A DNA stretch of 64,000 bases from NCBI RefSeq assembly GCF_045062745.1, contig NZ_JBJGED010000020.1, forward strand, positions 62,001-126,000, in the 5' to 3' direction. The position numbers and the translations under genes are program-made. Shown here piece by piece: positions 9,197 to 18,325 of this stretch. Within the stretch, counting starts at the first letter, position 1; every line of letters begins with the position of its first letter. Source of the stretch: Paenibacillus_AA sp045062745. Its GTDB lineage: Bacteria > Bacillota > Bacilli > Paenibacillales > NBRC-103111. The notes beneath the pieces were generated by a model. It made no database searches. It saw nothing but the letters and a program-made list of their open reading frames with translations, and was not told where the DNA came from.

Positions 9197-11002
9197 TTAC
9201 CCGGACACTTTGAGCTCCAAGCTTTGCTGCATGACGAACTGGTTGTAATACAAGTTGGCGTATAGACCGCCGCCCTCGATCAGTTCATCGTGCGTGCCGC
9301 TCTCCGCGATTCGGCCGTCCTGGATGACGAGAATGCGGTCGGCGTCCCGGATCGTCGAGAGCCGGTGGGCGATAATGAACGCCGTCCGGCCTTGCAGCAG
9401 CTCCTTCAACGCCTCCTGGATGTGCTGCTCAGTCTCCGTGTCGACGCTCGACGTAGCTTCGTCGAGGATGAGGATCCGCGGGTCCGAGAGCAGCACCCGG
9501 CCGAAGGCGAGCAGCTGCCGCTGGCCGACCGACAGCTTGGAGCCGCGCTCCTCGACCTGCGTCGCGTACCGGTCCGGCATCCGCTCGACGAAGCGGTCTA
9601 CGCGGACGCTGCGCGCTGCGTGCTCCAGCTGCTCGGGAGTCGCATCCTCCTTGCCGTAGCGAAGGTTCTCCTCGATCGTGCCGGAGAAGATAAACGAGTC
9701 TTGCAGGACGATGCCCATCTGCTGGCGGAGCGAGGACAAGGTCACATCCCGAATGTCGACCCCGTCGATGCGGATCGTACCGCCGGTGGCATCGTAGAAC
9801 CGCATCAGCAGATTGACGATCGTACTCTTGCCGGCGCCGGTCGGGCCGACGATGGCGATCCGTTCGCCGGCGCGGACGTCCAGATTGAAGTTCCGAATGA
9901 CGTCCGGCTTGTCGGGCTGGTAGCGGAACGAGACGTTGTCGAACTCCACGCGGCCTCGTATTGTCGGCATGGAAGGGGCGTTCGCCTTGTCCCGGATTTC
10001 CGGTTCGGTGTCCAGAATTTCGAAGATCCGCTCGGCGGACGCCATGGCCGACAACAGCTGGCTGTATACTTTGGACAACGAGCTGAGCGGCCCCCAGAAC
10101 CGCCACAGATAGTTGATGAAGGCGATGATGAGCCCGATGGTCAGCGCGTCGTTCAGCACCCGGATCGCGCCGTACCAGAGTACGAGACATGTGCCGAGCG
10201 TTCCGATCAGCTCAACGATCGGCCACACCATCGACTCGAGCGAGATGGCGCGCATAAATGCGTTCCTGTTGCGATTGTTGATGTCATTAAATTTCTCGTC
10301 GTTAACCGCTTCTCTCGAGAAGGCTTGCACGACGCGAATGCCCTGGATCGTCTCGCTCACGTTGCCATTGATGGCGGCCATCGTCCGGCGTGAGCGGGAC
10401 CACGCGCCTTCGACCTTCGGACGGAAGCGGGAGACGAGCAAGTAAAGGAACGGGAACGTGGTAAACGCCATAAGCGCCAGCTTCCAGTCCAGCCAGAGCA
10501 AAATCGCCACGATGCCGACCAAGTGGGTCGTCTCCATCATCAAGGTAATGAGTCCGCCGTTGATCAGTTCACCGATCGCATTCGTGTCGTTCGTGATCCG
10601 CGACATAATTTTGCCGGTCGGCCTCCCGTCGAAGAAACGGAAGGAGAGCGACTGGAGATGGTTGAACAGCTGCTGCCGCAGCTGGAACAGGATGCTCTGC
10701 CCGGTGAAGTTGATAAGCCGGATGTGCAGGAACCCGAACAGCCATGAGAGCAGCCGAACCCCGATAAAAGCGAATCCGACCGCGTGTACGACGCTCATGT
10801 TCTTCTTGAGCATGCCCTCGTCGATCGCATGGCGGATGAGCAGCGGCTCGGCGAGACTGAGCAGCATGTTCAGCACGACGATGATCGAGACGACGATCAT
10901 CGTTTTCTTATGCGGCTTGAGGTAGCCGATCATCCGCTGCATGTATTGCCGATTAAACGGCTTATCCTCTAATTCTTCATTGTCCATATCCCACTGACTC
11001 AT
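9197..11002 (-). CDS. ABC exporter half-transporter, YfiC/YheH-like
   Basis: One half of a heterodimeric ABC exporter, probably a multidrug or lipid exporter. 601 residues: six membrane helices in residues 30-320, then a nucleotide-binding domain with GPTGAGKST near 386, signature LSVGQ, Walker B ILILDEATSSVD and an intact H-loop in FIIAHRLS. The signature has Val instead of Gly, a change often seen in one member of asymmetric pairs. The start lies 6 bases after the partner's stop, with an AGGTGA site inside the partner's end. The substrate is unknown. Confidence 0.92.
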   Translation of the reverse strand: MSQWDMDNEELEDKPFNRQYMQRMIGYLKPHKKTMIVVSIIVVLNMLLSLAEPLLIRHAIDEGMLKKNMSVVHAVGFAFIGVRLLSWLFGFLHIRLINFTGQSILFQLRQQLFNHLQSLSFRFFDGRPTGKIMSRITNDTNAIGELINGGLITLMMETTHLVGIVAILLWLDWKLALMAFTTFPFLYLLVSRFRPKVEGAWSRSRRTMAAINGNVSETIQGIRVVQAFSREAVNDEKFNDINNRNRNAFMRAISLESMVWPIVELIGTLGTCLVLWYGAIRVLNDALTIGLIIAFINYLWRFWGPLSSLSKVYSQLLSAMASAERIFEILDTEPEIRDKANAPSMPTIRGRVEFDNVSFRYQPDKPDVIRNFNLDVRAGERIAIVGPTGAGKSTIVNLLMRFYDATGGTIRIDGVDIRDVTLSSLRQQMGIVLQDSFIFSGTIEENLRYGKEDATPEQLEHAARSVRVDRFVERMPDRYATQVEERGSKLSVGQRQLLAFGRVLLSDPRILILDEATSSVDTETEQHIQEALKELLQGRTAFIIAHRLSTIRDADRILVIQDGRIAESGTHDELIEGGGLYANLYYNQFVMQQSLELKVSG

Positions 11003-11008
11003 GCCGCA

Positions 11009-12841
11009 TCACCTGCTTTTGACTTCCAGGATCGGCTCGGCCTGCGGCTGGATGTGAGGCCGCAAGCTCGTGGAAGCGGCTTGCTGCATCGCATACAGCT
11101 TGCTGAAGAAGCCGTCCTGGGAAGCGAGTTGTTTGTGCGTGCCTTCCTGCACGATCTGTCCGTCCTGCAGCACGATGATCCGGTCGGCCCGTTGGATCGA
11201 GGACAGCCGCTGGGCGACGATGAACGTCGTGCGCCCGGTCATGATCTCATGCAGCGCCTCATGGATGGCGGACTCCGTCGCCGTATCGACGCTCGCCGTA
11301 GCCTCGTCGAGTACGAGGATCGGCGGATCCATCAGAATCGCACGGGCGAGTGCGACCCGCTGCCGCTGTCCGCCGGACAACCCGACGCCGCGCTCTCCGA
11401 TGATCGTGTCATACCCGTCCGGCAGCGTCTCGATGAAGCCGTGGATCTGCGCTTTCGCGGCCGCCCATTCGACCTGCTCCTGGGTGGCGTCCGGGCAGCC
11501 GAACGCGATGTTGTCCCGGATCGAGGCCGAGAACAGGAACGTCTCCTGGGGCACGATGCCGATTTTGCGGCGCAGCTCCTGTACGTCGTAGTCGCGGACG
11601 TCGACCCCGTCGATGAGCAGCCGGCCTGCCGTTACGTCGTAGTAGCGAGGCAGCAGGTTGATCAGGCTCGTTTTGCCCGACCCGGTGGCCCCGAGAATCC
11701 CGATCACTTCGCCCGGTTGAACGTCCATTCGAAGACCGCTCAGAACGGGTGCGGGGGCGGATTCATGAGACTCTCCCGGAGCGTCCTCCGCCCGTCGGCT
11801 GTGAGGGAAGGCGAACGTCACATTGTCCAGGCAAACATAACCTTGGATCCCGGCAGCGGAGAGGCCGCCGTCACCAGGCGTCTTGATTGCGACCGGAGTA
11901 TCGATGATTTCGAATACCCGGGGGGCTGCCTTCATCGCCTGCTGCATAATATTGATCAGCCAGCCCAGCATGTTGAGCGGCCAGATGAGCCCCCAGGCGT
12001 ACCACTGGAACGCCATGAGCGTCCCGATCGACATTTCGTCGCGATAGACGTAGTAGCCGCCGACCCAAATCATCATCAGGAACACGACGCCGCCATAGAA
12101 CCCCATAAGCGGAAACGCGCCGGCTTCGATCTTGGCACGCTTCAGATTCGTCTGGAAGTTCGTATCGTTGCGCCAAGTGAACTTCTCTTTCTCCGTCGTC
12201 TCCCGGGCGAACGCTTTCACGACCCGAATGCCGGAGATGCTCTCCTGCAACGTGTTCGTCAGCTTGCCCATCTGTTCGCGGATCTCGGTCCAGGCCGGTC
12301 CGACCTTGCGGTTGAACTGCCGGAGCACGATGGCGAGGAACGGGATCGTAATCATGCTGAAGAGCGTCACTTTCCAATGCAGCATGAGCATGACGATGAA
12401 CGTCCCGACGAAGGTGAATATCCCGGTCACGATCAGCATGAAGCCGAAGCCGACGAAATTTTTGATCGCATCGATATCGCCCGTCATTCGGGACATGATT
12501 TGTCCGGTCTGGGCTTTGTCGTAATACCCGAACGACAATCGCTGCAGGTGGGCATAGAACTGCTTGCGGATGTCGAAGACGACGTTTTGCCCGACGCGCT
12601 CCTGCGCCACCCCTTGCCAGTACATGCCGAAGCTCTTGACGACTTGCCCTCCGCCGAGCAGCGCGGTGTACAAAATAATGTGGTACACGCTGCTTTGCCC
12701 GATGCCGATGTCGATCGTTTCCTTCAAGAACCACGGAGCGAGCAGATCGAAGCCAACGCCCAGCACGAGCATGACAACCGCCAGCACGGCCCACCATTTG
12801 TACGGTATGGCGTAAGCCAGAATTCGTTTTAGAATGTTCAA
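11009..12841 (-). CDS. ABC exporter half-transporter, YfiB/YheI-like
   Basis: Partner of the downstream half-transporter; the two form a heterodimer in B. subtilis-type systems. 610 residues with six membrane helices (about 15-310), Walker A GATGSGKTS near 380, consensus signature LSGGQRQR and Walker B ILVLDEATASVD. The H-loop is Gln (FIVAQRLS) instead of His, so this composite ATP site is likely degenerate. About 25 residues (PHSRRAEDAPGESHESAPAP) form a polar insertion before Walker A. The start is TTG with GGAGGG 8 bases upstream. First gene of a two-gene operon. Confidence 0.92.
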   Translation of the reverse strand: MNILKRILAYAIPYKWWAVLAVVMLVLGVGFDLLAPWFLKETIDIGIGQSSVYHIILYTALLGGGQVVKSFGMYWQGVAQERVGQNVVFDIRKQFYAHLQRLSFGYYDKAQTGQIMSRMTGDIDAIKNFVGFGFMLIVTGIFTFVGTFIVMLMLHWKVTLFSMITIPFLAIVLRQFNRKVGPAWTEIREQMGKLTNTLQESISGIRVVKAFARETTEKEKFTWRNDTNFQTNLKRAKIEAGAFPLMGFYGGVVFLMMIWVGGYYVYRDEMSIGTLMAFQWYAWGLIWPLNMLGWLINIMQQAMKAAPRVFEIIDTPVAIKTPGDGGLSAAGIQGYVCLDNVTFAFPHSRRAEDAPGESHESAPAPVLSGLRMDVQPGEVIGILGATGSGKTSLINLLPRYYDVTAGRLLIDGVDVRDYDVQELRRKIGIVPQETFLFSASIRDNIAFGCPDATQEQVEWAAAKAQIHGFIETLPDGYDTIIGERGVGLSGGQRQRVALARAILMDPPILVLDEATASVDTATESAIHEALHEIMTGRTTFIVAQRLSSIQRADRIIVLQDGQIVQEGTHKQLASQDGFFSKLYAMQQAASTSLRPHIQPQAEPILEVKSR

Positions 12842-13165
12842 AATAAAACCCTCCTGTAGAACTTGATGCAGGACACGTCGATCGTATCACCGAGGTTCGG
12901 AAACGGGCAAGAGATTTGTTGCACTATAGATGTTCTCTCCTTCGCCGGCATATGCGAACACATATTCCCTGTAGAAAATCATAAGGGGGACCCGGCCGGT
13001 TTGGCAACAACATTTTCGTGGCGGTTCTGTGCGGATTTCTCCTGTTCTCCTTAAATGTAATCTGAGCGGGCTTGCCTGATGCCGCCCACCGTCCCGCAAT
13101 TAGGAGAAACACTAGTAAAGCGAACAAATATTCGCTAAAATAGGGGTATAGTGAGGTGTAGCAAC
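12842..13165. other. Intergenic region between divergent ABC exporter and mrfA
   Basis: 324 bases without a convincing gene. The mrfA-proximal end holds a LexA-like box (13121-13134). I see no clear promoter or structured RNA in the exporter-proximal part; short open frames there lack ribosome sites. Confidence 0.6.
13121..13134. promoter_or_regulatory. LexA/DinR-like box upstream of mrfA
   Basis: CGAACAAATATTCG, one base away from the Bacillus SOS pattern CGAAC-N4-GTTCG, 32 bases before the mrfA start. A TAAAAT at 13136-13141 could be the -10, which would put the box in the core promoter. Confidence 0.55.
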
Positions 13166-15415
13166 ATGATCAGGAAAAAGTCCTTGCCGGACATGATCGG
13201 AGAATTGAAGGCCAATGAGAATGTGGCCCATTGGTACGAGCTGGAGCCGCAGGAGGCGCGGACGAAGCCGGTTCCGGACAGCGTAGACCCAAGGATCCGA
13301 GACGCTTTGACGAGACGGGGGATCGGCGAGCTGTATACGCATCAACATACGGCATACGAGACGGTGATTAAGGGCGAGAATATCGTGGCGGTCACGCCGA
13401 CGGCGTCCGGGAAGACGCTCTGCTACAACTTGCCGGTGCTGCAAGCGATCGCCGCGGACGATACGAGCCGGGCCCTGTATATGTTCCCTACGAAAGCGCT
13501 GGCGCAGGATCAAAAGAGCGAATTGAACGAAATCATTCAGGAGATGGGCATCGACATTAAGAGCTTCACCTACGACGGGGACACGTCTCCGGCCATCCGG
13601 CAGCTCGTCCGAAAAGCGGGACATATCGTCATCACGAATCCCGACATGCTCCATTCGGCCATTCTCCCGCATCATACGAAGTGGGTCAGTTTATTCGGAA
13701 ATTTGAAATATATCGTTATCGACGAGTTACATACATACCGCGGCGTGTTCGGCAGCCATGTGGCCAACGTCATTCGGCGTCTGAAGCGCATTTGCCGGTT
13801 TTACGGCAGCGATCCGATTTTCATCTGCACGTCCGCTACGATCGCCAATCCGCAGCAATTGGCCGAGCAGCTTACGGGAGTTCCCATGCGCTTGATCTCG
13901 GACAACGGGGCGCCTCGCGGCCGCAAGCATTTCGTGTTCTATAATCCTCCGGTTGTAAACCAACCTTTGAATATTCGCAAGAGCGCTACGGTGGAGGTCA
14001 ATCATTTGGCCCGGGAGTTTCTGCGGAACAAAATCCAGACGATCGTTTTCGCGCGCAGCCGAGTGCGGGTCGAGCTGATTCTCAGCCATCTGCAGGAACT
14101 GGTGAAGGGCGAGCTGGGAACCAAATCGGTTCGGGGGTACCGGGGCGGGTATTTGCCGAAGCAGCGGCGAGAGATCGAGCGCGGTTTGCGCGAGGGCGAG
14201 ATTCTGGGTGTCGTCAGCACGAATGCTTTGGAGCTCGGGGTCGATATCGGCCAGCTGCAGGTGTGCGTCATGACCGGGTACCCAGGCAGTGTGGCGAGTA
14301 CGTGGCAGCAGGCGGGGCGCGCCGGCCGTAGGCATGGGGAAGCGCTCGTCGTTATGGTGGCGAGCAGTACGCCGATCGACCAGTACATCGTGAATAATCC
14401 CGACTACTTTTTTGAGCGTTCGCCCGAATCGGCCCGGATTAACCCGGAGAACCTGATCATTCTAGTCGATCATTTGAGGTGCGCTTCCTATGAAATTCCG
14501 TTCAAGCCGGACGAGACGTTCGGACCGATGGATGTAACGGAGCTGCTCGAGTACCTGGTGGAGGAGAAGGTGCTCCATCGGGCGAGCGATGCTTTTTATT
14601 GGGCGAACCAATCATTCCCGGCGAGTGAGATCAGCTTGCGCTCCGCCTCGCAAGAAAACGTCGTGATCGTCGATCAATCCGATGTGGCGAACGTCAAACT
14701 GATCGGGGAGATGGACCGGTTCAGCGCGATGACGCTCCTGCACGATGAAGCGATCTACATGCACGAGGGCGTGCAATACCAGGTGGAGAAGCTGGACTGG
14801 GACCATAAGAAAGCCTACGTCCGGGAGGTCGACGTCGATTACTACACCGACGCGAATCTGGCCGTGCAGCTGAAGGTGCTCGAGATCGACCGGACTACGG
14901 CGAGGAGCCGGGCCGCCATACATTATGGCGATGTGGTTGTGAATGCGATGCCTACGATCTTCAAAAAAATCAAGTTGACGACGTTCGAGAATGTGGGGTA
15001 CGGTCCGATCAGCTTACCGGAAGAGGAGCTGCACACGAGCGCGACGTGGTTCGAGTTGACGGAGACCGATCCGTCTATCGGGGCGAAGACGCTTGAGCAG
15101 CTGCTGCTCGGAATCGCGAACGTGCTGAAGCATATCGTCCCGATTCACGTCATGTGCGACCGGAGCGACATTCATGTCGTTTCGCAAATCCGAGCGTCGC
15201 ATACGCAACTGCCTACTGTATATATTTATGATCATTATCCCGGGGGCATTGGGCTGGCCGAGGATGTGTATCGACGGTTCGATGAAGTGAAGACGGCGGC
15301 GATGAATCTGATCCGGAAGTGCCCTTGCAACGATGGCTGTCCTTCATGCATCGGGACGGAGGTTGAAGGGATGGAGGCGAAGGTGAAGAGCATCCGGCTC
15401 CTGGCGGCTTTGTAA
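13166..15415 (+). CDS. mrfA: MrfA-type superfamily 2 helicase (YprA)
   Basis: ATP-dependent 3'-5' helicase that works with MrfB in excision of mitomycin-type DNA lesions. 749 residues, the normal length: DEAD-type core with TPTASGKT, VIDELH and SATIANP, a helicase C domain with FARSRVRVE and QQAGRAGRR, then the MrfA-specific C-terminal domain with a four-Cys zinc motif CPCNDGCPSC. I chose the ATG at 13166 because GTGAGGTG lies 7 bases before it; a GTG 15 bases earlier would be inside that ribosome site. mrfB follows after 32 bases. A LexA-like box upstream suggests DNA-damage control. Confidence 0.93.
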   Translation: MIRKKSLPDMIGELKANENVAHWYELEPQEARTKPVPDSVDPRIRDALTRRGIGELYTHQHTAYETVIKGENIVAVTPTASGKTLCYNLPVLQAIAADDTSRALYMFPTKALAQDQKSELNEIIQEMGIDIKSFTYDGDTSPAIRQLVRKAGHIVITNPDMLHSAILPHHTKWVSLFGNLKYIVIDELHTYRGVFGSHVANVIRRLKRICRFYGSDPIFICTSATIANPQQLAEQLTGVPMRLISDNGAPRGRKHFVFYNPPVVNQPLNIRKSATVEVNHLAREFLRNKIQTIVFARSRVRVELILSHLQELVKGELGTKSVRGYRGGYLPKQRREIERGLREGEILGVVSTNALELGVDIGQLQVCVMTGYPGSVASTWQQAGRAGRRHGEALVVMVASSTPIDQYIVNNPDYFFERSPESARINPENLIILVDHLRCASYEIPFKPDETFGPMDVTELLEYLVEEKVLHRASDAFYWANQSFPASEISLRSASQENVVIVDQSDVANVKLIGEMDRFSAMTLLHDEAIYMHEGVQYQVEKLDWDHKKAYVREVDVDYYTDANLAVQLKVLEIDRTTARSRAAIHYGDVVVNAMPTIFKKIKLTTFENVGYGPISLPEEELHTSATWFELTETDPSIGAKTLEQLLLGIANVLKHIVPIHVMCDRSDIHVVSQIRASHTQLPTVYIYDHYPGGIGLAEDVYRRFDEVKTAAMNLIRKCPCNDGCPSCIGTEVEGMEAKVKSIRLLAAL

Positions 15416-15447
15416 GGCAGTATGGGCGGAAGGAGGGTGAGCAGGCG

Positions 15448-17022
15448 ATGAGCGGGTTGAAGGAAAAGCTGGTTAGGCTGAAGCGCAGCAGGAGCGCCGT
15501 GGGCGGTGAACGGGAAGCGGGGGGCGAGCTTGCGGTGACAGAGGCGGCTGAGTCGGGAGCTGAGGCGGCGAAAGCTTCTGTGCAAGGGGAGGCGCTGGGC
15601 GAGCCGGAAGCATTGGTGTCGGTCGATGCAGTGCAGTTGGGCGGACTGGACCCATCAGAGCTGGATGAGAGTAAAGCTGAAGTTCAGGCTGGGCAGGTGG
15701 GGTTAGTGCACCTTCCGATCGAAAATCCCGACGTCCCGGCTCTGGATCCCCGCTGGACCAAGCTTGGGGTTACCGAGCACGGCAGTGGCGACCAGCTCTT
15801 CATGATCCGCGAACGGCGGTATGCGCTCGAGCAGGCGCACGGCGACCATCGTCTCGGGGAGCTGCCAGGCAGAACCGGGCTGTTCTCCGCCATGACGATC
15901 GGGAGCGATTGGGGAGGAGCCGAGTCGCAGCAGGTGGATGTGGAGACACTGTTGTTCATCGATACTGAGACAACCGGGCTAGGCGTTGGGGCGGGCAATG
16001 TCCCCTTCATGATCGGGATCGGCTTCTATGACGCCGATACCTTCGTTGTGCAGCAGCTGTTCATCCGCAATCCTGCCGAGGAGCGGGCTATGCTCACCTA
16101 CCTGGGAGAAGTGCTGGATCGTCGGCATCGGCTCGTGACCTACAACGGGAAGTGTTTCGACTGGCCGCTCGTCAAAAACCGGTACATCCTCAATCGCCTC
16201 CGGCTCCGCGACGAGGAGCCGGAGCACTTCGACCTGTTGTATCCATCGCGCAGCTTGTGGCGGAATACGTTGCCCTCCTGCCGGCTCAGCATCGTCGAGA
16301 AGAGCCGGCTCGGCCTGTCCCGGCATGACGACGTGCCGGGCTCGATGGCGCCCGAGCTGTACTTCCTGTTCCTCGCCGAGCGCAATCCCGCCGTGCTCGC
16401 CGGGGTGTTCGAGCATAACGAAAAGGACGTCATGACGCTCGCCGCGCTGTCCGTCCATCTAGCCAAGCTGCTAGAGGGGACCATTCCCCTTGAGTCGCTG
16501 GACGACGAGGAGCTGTACCGGATGGGCACGTGGATGGAGAAGCTGGGGCTGGAGGCGAAGGCAAGGGAGGCGATCGACCTGCTGGCGGAACGCCCCACGG
16601 TCGCGCATTCGCCGCACGCGCTGCTGTGCGCGGCGTTCTACAAGCGGCGGCAGCGGTACGACCGCGCCGTGCCGCTCTGGCGCGAGCTCGCGTTCGCGCC
16701 GGGCAGCAGCAGCGGCCTCGCCTCGCTCGAGCCGCTGATCGAGCTCGCGATGCACTACGAGCATCGCGAACGCAACGCGGCCGAGGCGCTGCGCCTGGCC
16801 GAGCTCGCGCTGCAGCGCGCTTCCCAGCGGGTCTCCCTCTCCCGAGGGGACCCGAAGGCGCGCGCCGCATGCGAGCAGCTGCAGCAGCGCGTCGCGCGGC
16901 TGCGCAGGAAGGCGGCGTCGGCGGCGGAGCCGGCCGCCGACCGCAAGGCGAAGCCGACGCGCCGCGGCAAGCAGCCGCGTGCGGCGGCGTACGAGCAGAC
17001 GCTGTTCACGCTGACGCCATAG
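15448..17022 (+). CDS. mrfB: MrfB-type DEDD exonuclease (YprB)
   Basis: RNase H-like exonuclease partner of MrfA. 524 residues against about 410 in B. subtilis. Residues 1-90 are a low-complexity Ala/Glu/Val extension; the DEDD core shows FIDTETTGLG (first Asp/Glu pair, around 172), YNGKCFDWPL and HNEKDVMTL; after residue 350 comes a helical, TPR-like tail, and the last 80 residues are Arg/Ala-rich and encoded by very GC-rich DNA. The ATG follows GGAGG. The terminal extensions are probably lineage-specific and not catalytic. Confidence 0.88.
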   Translation: MSGLKEKLVRLKRSRSAVGGEREAGGELAVTEAAESGAEAAKASVQGEALGEPEALVSVDAVQLGGLDPSELDESKAEVQAGQVGLVHLPIENPDVPALDPRWTKLGVTEHGSGDQLFMIRERRYALEQAHGDHRLGELPGRTGLFSAMTIGSDWGGAESQQVDVETLLFIDTETTGLGVGAGNVPFMIGIGFYDADTFVVQQLFIRNPAEERAMLTYLGEVLDRRHRLVTYNGKCFDWPLVKNRYILNRLRLRDEEPEHFDLLYPSRSLWRNTLPSCRLSIVEKSRLGLSRHDDVPGSMAPELYFLFLAERNPAVLAGVFEHNEKDVMTLAALSVHLAKLLEGTIPLESLDDEELYRMGTWMEKLGLEAKAREAIDLLAERPTVAHSPHALLCAAFYKRRQRYDRAVPLWRELAFAPGSSSGLASLEPLIELAMHYEHRERNAAEALRLAELALQRASQRVSLSRGDPKARAACEQLQQRVARLRRKAASAAEPAADRKAKPTRRGKQPRAAAYEQTLFTLTP

Positions 17023-17082
17023 GCTTAGCAGATAGCAGGGCTCCCGTTGATCCTTCCCTAGGAACGGTTGTCCCACACCCTA

Positions 17083-17111
17083 ACACCCCGAGCCTCTTGG
17101 CTAAGGGGTGT
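17083..17111. terminator. Hairpin overlapping the repressor stop codon
   Basis: ACACCCC-G-AGCC, loop TCTT, GGCT-AA-GGGGTGT: two stacked helices between convergent mrfB and the S24 repressor. Poor U-tracts, so termination is only probable. Confidence 0.5.
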
Positions 17112-17838
17112 ATTTCACATTCGGGTCAAAAATGACCTGAATGACCTTCCCGCAAACACGAGCGTTCTCGGACTCGATGAGAATCGGCTCATACTTCGGA
17201 TTGTCAGCGAGCAGCAAGTACTTGCCGTCGATGCGCTTCACACGCTTCAGCGTGGCGTGATCGCCGTCCACATTAACTACGGCGATCTCCCCGTCCTCCA
17301 CCTCCGGCTGCACCTTCACCAGCACTTTGTCGCCGGCATAGATCCGGGAACCGGTCATGCTGTCGCCCTGTACAATGAGCGAGAACAGCTCGCCGTCGCG
17401 ATATCCCGGGTTAGGGACTACGTCGTACTGTACGATGTGATCCTGCGCGAAGAGCGGTTGGCCGGCCGCGATGTAACCGAGCAGGGGAACCCGCACGAAT
17501 TGGTGGACGGACTCGGCACCGGCATTCTGCAGCAGCCGCAGAGAATCCGGCGCACCTGCGCTATCGGCAGACCTCGCAGCCGCCATCCGGAGCTGCGCGT
17601 ATTCTTCCGTGTAGTGACCGGCAGCCTCCATAAGCATATCGTAGGTGACATCGTTGTGGGCCGCTTCGGCCAGCTTTTTGATCGTCTCCGGCTCGGGGGC
17701 TTTGGCGATCAGGCAGCGCATGAGGCGGGAGACATGGGCGTTGGAGACGCCGGCCTGGTCCGCGTACTTGTTCAGCGATCGGCGGCCGATGGCCGTTTTG
17801 AGCAGCTCGGCGAAACGTTCTTTTTGGAATCCGGACAC
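17101..17838 (-). CDS. S24-family (LexA-like) phage-type repressor with N-terminal HTH
   Basis: Transcriptional repressor expected to self-cleave when RecA is activated. 245 residues: XRE-like helix-turn-helix in 5-70, linker, then a peptidase S24 domain with cleavage site Ala-Gly in YIAAGQPLF, catalytic Ser in VQGDSMTGS and Lys in ATLKRVKR. The GTG at 17838 is chosen because AAGGAGGT lies 5 bases upstream; the open frame before it has no ribosome site. It is transcribed divergently from four small genes ending in a holin, and its promoter overlaps a palindrome, so autoregulation and control of that cassette are likely. It is not housekeeping LexA, which has a different N-terminal domain. Confidence 0.9.
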   Translation of the reverse strand: MSGFQKERFAELLKTAIGRRSLNKYADQAGVSNAHVSRLMRCLIAKAPEPETIKKLAEAAHNDVTYDMLMEAAGHYTEEYAQLRMAAARSADSAGAPDSLRLLQNAGAESVHQFVRVPLLGYIAAGQPLFAQDHIVQYDVVPNPGYRDGELFSLIVQGDSMTGSRIYAGDKVLVKVQPEVEDGEIAVVNVDGDHATLKRVKRIDGKYLLLADNPKYEPILIESENARVCGKVIQVIFDPNVKYTP

Positions 17839-17872
17839 CGTGGACCTCCTTGGAATATGGCTTTCTACTCCC

Positions 17873-17901
17873 ATTATACAGCCGCTGTTACTTGCAAGCA
17901 A
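17873..17901 (-). promoter_or_regulatory. Promoter of the S24 repressor gene
   Basis: On the minus strand TTGCTT (17901-17896), a 17-base spacer and TATAAT (17878-17873). The -35 lies inside the palindrome at 17887-17902. Confidence 0.6.
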
Positions 17902-17902
17902 C
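17887..17902. promoter_or_regulatory. Palindromic operator O1 of the S24 repressor cassette
   Basis: GTTACTTGCAAGCAAC, a 16-bp inverted repeat with one mismatched pair. It covers the repressor's -35 and ends 7 bases before the -35 of the rightward promoter. A second copy lies at 18285-18300. The binding protein is inferred from position only. Confidence 0.6.
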
Positions 17903-17909
17903 AAATGTG

Positions 17910-17938
17910 TTGACTAAATGTAACGACATGTGGTAAAT
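17910..17938 (+). promoter_or_regulatory. Rightward promoter of the small phage-derived cassette
   Basis: TTGACT (17910-17915), a 17-base spacer and GTAAAT (17933-17938); an 18-base spacer would give TAAATT. It lies 60 bases before the first small gene. Confidence 0.5.
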
Positions 17939-17997
17939 TTTGCTTAGAGGCCTATTACATTCAGTTAACAAAACTTTCATACAAGGAGTGATTACCA

Positions 17998-18264
17998 ATG
18001 GTCGAAGTAGAGAATCCGTTCCAACCAGACGACAAATCTGAGCCCATGCTAATCCGATTCCAGTCCTTGTCCTTCGGTTTCTGGAACCGATTGCTGTTTT
18101 TGTGGTCAGGCAAGATGTGGTTAAAAATCGAATACAACTGGGATGGAAATCCGACCCATGTGGCAGCCGGATTTCAAGCGCCTGAGGACGCCGTTCGCAT
18201 GACGCAAGAGGAATTGCAACAGGTGCAGCAGCAGATCCAACTTGTTCTTTCACCACAAAAGTAG
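17998..18264 (+). CDS. Small protein of unknown function, first gene of S24-controlled cassette
   Basis: 88 residues, not recognised. The N-terminus is acidic, the middle is aromatic-rich (FGFWNRLLFLW, too short and charged to be called a membrane helix), and the C-terminal 30 residues are Gln-rich and helical. AAGGAG lies 10 bases before the ATG. As first gene divergent from the repressor it sits where phages place cro or an early gene, but no helix-turn-helix is visible. Confidence 0.65.
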   Translation: MVEVENPFQPDDKSEPMLIRFQSLSFGFWNRLLFLWSGKMWLKIEYNWDGNPTHVAAGFQAPEDAVRMTQEELQQVQQQIQLVLSPQK

Positions 18265-18284
18265 CCTTTTTTTATCCCAATTTC

Positions 18285-18300
18285 GTTACATGCATGTAAC
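18285..18300. promoter_or_regulatory. Palindromic operator O2 of the S24 repressor cassette
   Basis: GTTACATGCATGTAAC, a perfect 16-bp palindrome 25 bases before the next gene. It fits the same pattern as O1: GTTAC, W, TGCA, W, GYAAC. No clear promoter was found beside it. Confidence 0.6.
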
Positions 18301-18325
18301 AAACATTAATGGAGGTGCAGCCATC

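Noticed and set aside
11054..12832. 592-codon plus-strand frame opposite the ABC exporter
   Set aside because: Antisense shadow of a gene with complete ABC motifs; no recognisable protein.
16471..17076. Overlapping frames at the GC-rich end of mrfB
   Set aside because: Several frames are open on both strands because of GC content; only the mrfB frame continues a known domain.
17101..17838. Housekeeping LexA
   Set aside because: The N-terminal domain is XRE-type and the gene is divergent from phage-type genes; operators do not match the LexA box.
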